A stretch of 64,000 bases of DNA, taken from Triglochin maritima (lineage: Eukaryota; Streptophyta; Magnoliopsida; Alismatales; Juncaginaceae). A program made the position numbers and the translations under genes. Location: NCBI GenBank assembly GCA_963682175.1, contig OY821772.1, forward strand, positions 59,976,925-60,040,924. Direction: 5' to 3'. The notes beneath the pieces are model-generated. The model had not been told where the DNA came from, did not search any database, and saw only the letters and a list, made by a program, of their open reading frames with translations. Below, in pieces: positions 62,901 to 64,000 of the stretch (the first letter of the stretch is position 1; every line of letters begins with the position of its first letter).

Positions 62901-63335
62901 GAAAAATAATTTCAGTTAAACACAAAAATAATATCTAAAACAAGATGTCAAGATTTAACAACTGGCAGGAAACCATGAACAAGAACAATTAGAATATATT
63001 CATAGTCACCACTATAGGACTAACCTCAATACATGAGGTTGCAGCTTCTCTCACACTATGATTTGGGTCACTTAGTAGCCGCAGAACCTGATACACACAA
63101 CAAAAATGGCCTAAGTAGGAAAGGTACAGAATATGTTTCCAAATGCAAATCTAGTCTTTGCTGAAACTAATTTCCATACAGGAGGGAGAAGAACCCGCTG
63201 AAGAGGAAGTTCAGTGGAAGCAAAAAGACCAATGGCAGCTGTCACGGTACGTGCAAACTCTTCCCTCACCCTCCAACTCTTGTGACTCCAAGCATAAATT
63301 CCAGCCCTTTCGACAATAATCGTCGGTGAAGAAAC
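47941..63335 (-). CDS. CLASP: CLIP-associated protein CLASP (5' end outside window)
   Basis: CLASP binds microtubules and plus ends and stabilises cortical arrays. It affects cell expansion, division and auxin-carrier recycling. Twenty GT-AG exons stay in frame (1,321 residues): 63335-63180, 63087-63025, 62073-62005, 61862-61700, 60008-59847, 59514-59417, 59274-59200, 59120-59052, 58973-58888, 58813-58696, 57628-57530, 57286-56947, 56800-55014, 54887-54786, 53620-53516, 53378-53304, 53239-53171, 53058-52990, 48455-48354, 48099-47941. TOG/HEAT repeats appear early (SHKSWRVREEFARTVTAAIG), in the middle (KPVDPIKVYSEKELIREFEK), in exon 13 (DDPHHKVAQAALSTLAEIIP) and at the C-terminus (LVTIYANRISQARSG). 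A serine/arginine-rich linker holds YGTSAIIAMDRSSS. The first roughly 110 residues lie beyond 64000. No lesion is seen; intron 18 is 4.5 kb because of a LINE. Confidence 0.95.
49209..52398 (-). mobile_element. Full-length but decayed RTE-type LINE in a CLASP intron
   Basis: This non-LTR retrotransposon of 3,190 bp is flanked by a perfect 19-bp duplication, attccaacttctatatcaa, at 49190-49208 and 52399-52417. Read on the minus strand it has the start of an AP-endonuclease domain (WNVGSLTVKLREL, then QETKC) at 51895-52128 and the endonuclease end (IDFVLTRKD) at 51256-51513. Reverse-transcriptase pieces follow at 50683-50928, 50248-50562 and 49925-50161, the last with the catalytic FADDVVL. The tail is (TTG)n, typical of plant RTE elements. 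Several frameshifts and stops make it inactive. It lies in the same orientation as CLASP. Confidence 0.9.
57917..58396 (-). mobile_element. 5'-truncated RTE LINE carrying a nested hAT element
   Basis: The LINE part (58174-58396 plus its CAA-rich tail) matches 49209-49430 of the full-length LINE with scattered changes. A 19-bp target duplication, cttgaactgggatggctac, flanks it at 57898-57916 and 58397-58415. Only the 3' end was inserted, as is usual for LINEs. The element lies in the CLASP intron between exons 10 and 11. Confidence 0.9.
57920..58173. mobile_element. hAT-type MITE (GGACCGAA-rich) nested in the LINE tail
   Basis: A 254-bp element with perfect 11-bp terminal inverted repeats TAGGGGTGAGC/GCTCACCCCTA. 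A perfect 8-bp target duplication gctacaac flanks it at 57912-57919 and 58174-58181. The interior is almost entirely variants of CGGTCCGGACCGAA with two AT-rich breaks. No transposase is encoded. The frames at 57851-58190 are repeat translations. Confidence 0.93.
60668..61248. mobile_element. Probable hAT-like non-autonomous element (GCGAC-rich)
   Basis: The 581-bp tract has imperfect inverted ends (TGCTCAGGGATCGCC against GGCGGTCGCATATGCG in reverse, ending CCTGAACAGT). gcaaacaa lies on both sides (60660-60667 and 61249-61256), fitting an 8-bp target duplication. The ends are rich in GGCGAC/GTCGCC and CCTAGGCG. The middle includes a TATA-like and CT-rich tract followed by GC-rich sequence, possibly captured gene sequence. 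It lies in a CLASP intron. Confidence 0.65.
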
Positions 63336-64000
63336 CTATGGTGGAGCGATTTATTTGAATTAATTTTGTAATTATACTCTTTCAACCTTTAAAAAAAACA
63401 CATGAGAGAAGCGGATGGTAAATAAAAGGGCAAAGATCGTATTTAGCATGTATGCATCTTCGATTTAATGAATTGTTCTCACATTTATGATTTAAGGCAT
63501 TGACTCAGAGACTCGTTAAAGAATCTCAAAGGAAAGTAGAGGGTTTTGTGAACAGGAAGTGTAGGGAAATATATTAAAAATGTAATGAAGTTCACATGAG
63601 GAATTTGGACAAGCACACTCCCTGAGGTTAATAGGAACATGCTCCAGAAGAAACAGAAAAATTAACCGCTTCCTAAAGAAATGATAAGAACACAAGAAGC
63701 AATCATGACAGACGACAGATATGCCCAGCCATTTTCTGCAACAAGCAAATCGAATCCATAGCAAACACTCCAAACACATGATCCATTTTACTATATATAG
63801 GCAAAATTGGATTGCAATGCCCATTCTTCAGGAAGAATAAATGGAATGCATTCTTCATCTTCGCCTCCCACGTTTTACAAAATCGCTGGGGGGAAGGCAA
63901 AGCAAAGAAAAACTGTACCAAATCAAACGATAACATCGAAATAAAATGCATAATTCTGTCAACACATTTCGTCCGCAGGACTTGAATAGCACCTCCCATT
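63336..64000 (-). other. CLASP intron running off the window
   Basis: I searched the minus strand for the preceding exon, which should end just before the VSSPTIIVERAG start at 63335, and did not find it. The 98- and 102-codon frames here have no CLASP similarity and look intronic. Confidence 0.6.

Noticed and set aside
63703..63999. 98-codon minus-strand frame at the window edge as CLASP N-terminus
   Set aside because: It lacks the HEAT-repeat sequence expected before VSSPTIIVERAG and has no donor in the right phase. Intronic sequence is more likely.

Overview
This is nuclear DNA from a flowering plant: AT-rich and rich in transposons, with GT-AG introns. The genes are plant-specific in type: a SAMDC with the tiny/small upstream-ORF pair, a TRM/DUF4378 protein, plant CLASP and a TET18-type tetraspanin. 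The species cannot be fixed from the window. Four host genes are supported; most other long reading frames lie in repeats.

Layout. 1-4.46 kb is gene-free, with CGTGT-rich repeat debris, a TTACCCC motif array and a hAT-type non-autonomous element (2666-3222). 4.47-11.5 kb is a composite: gypsy-LTR-like tandem repeats interrupted by a 3'-truncated copia element (LTR, PBS, gag, start of integrase). 13.6-17.3 kb is a complete SAMDC gene (+) with duplicated promoter block, leader intron, tiny uORF, spliced small uORF and intronless main ORF. 18.2-22.1 kb is a five-exon tetraspanin (+). A solo LTR with 5-bp TSD follows (22966-23942). 27.35-31.03 kb is a five-coding-exon TRM/DUF4378 gene (-). 32.8-34.1 kb is an old LTR-like tract with strong hairpins. 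36.09-44.34 kb is a young, almost intact chromodomain-type gypsy element (-) with GTAAA TSDs and one in-frame stop. From 47.94 kb to the window edge runs CLASP (-): 20 exons, about 1,321 codons, missing only its N-terminal exons. Its introns hold a full-length RTE-type LINE, a second LINE 3' end carrying a hAT element, and another hAT-like element.

How the genes relate. SAMDC controls polyamine synthesis and its uORF pair is the known polyamine-responsive translational switch. CLASP and the TRM protein both act on plant microtubule arrays. CLASP, a TET18-type tetraspanin and a TRM gene are, from memory, also neighbours on Arabidopsis chromosome 2, so this looks like a conserved block opened up by transposons.

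Most unusual signal: dense arrays of the palindrome CGGTnnACCG in the LTRs of at least three unrelated retrotransposon families (about 41 exact matches against about one expected by chance). The half-sites stay constant while the central two bases vary in the copia-type arrays and are fixed as CG in the gypsy element.
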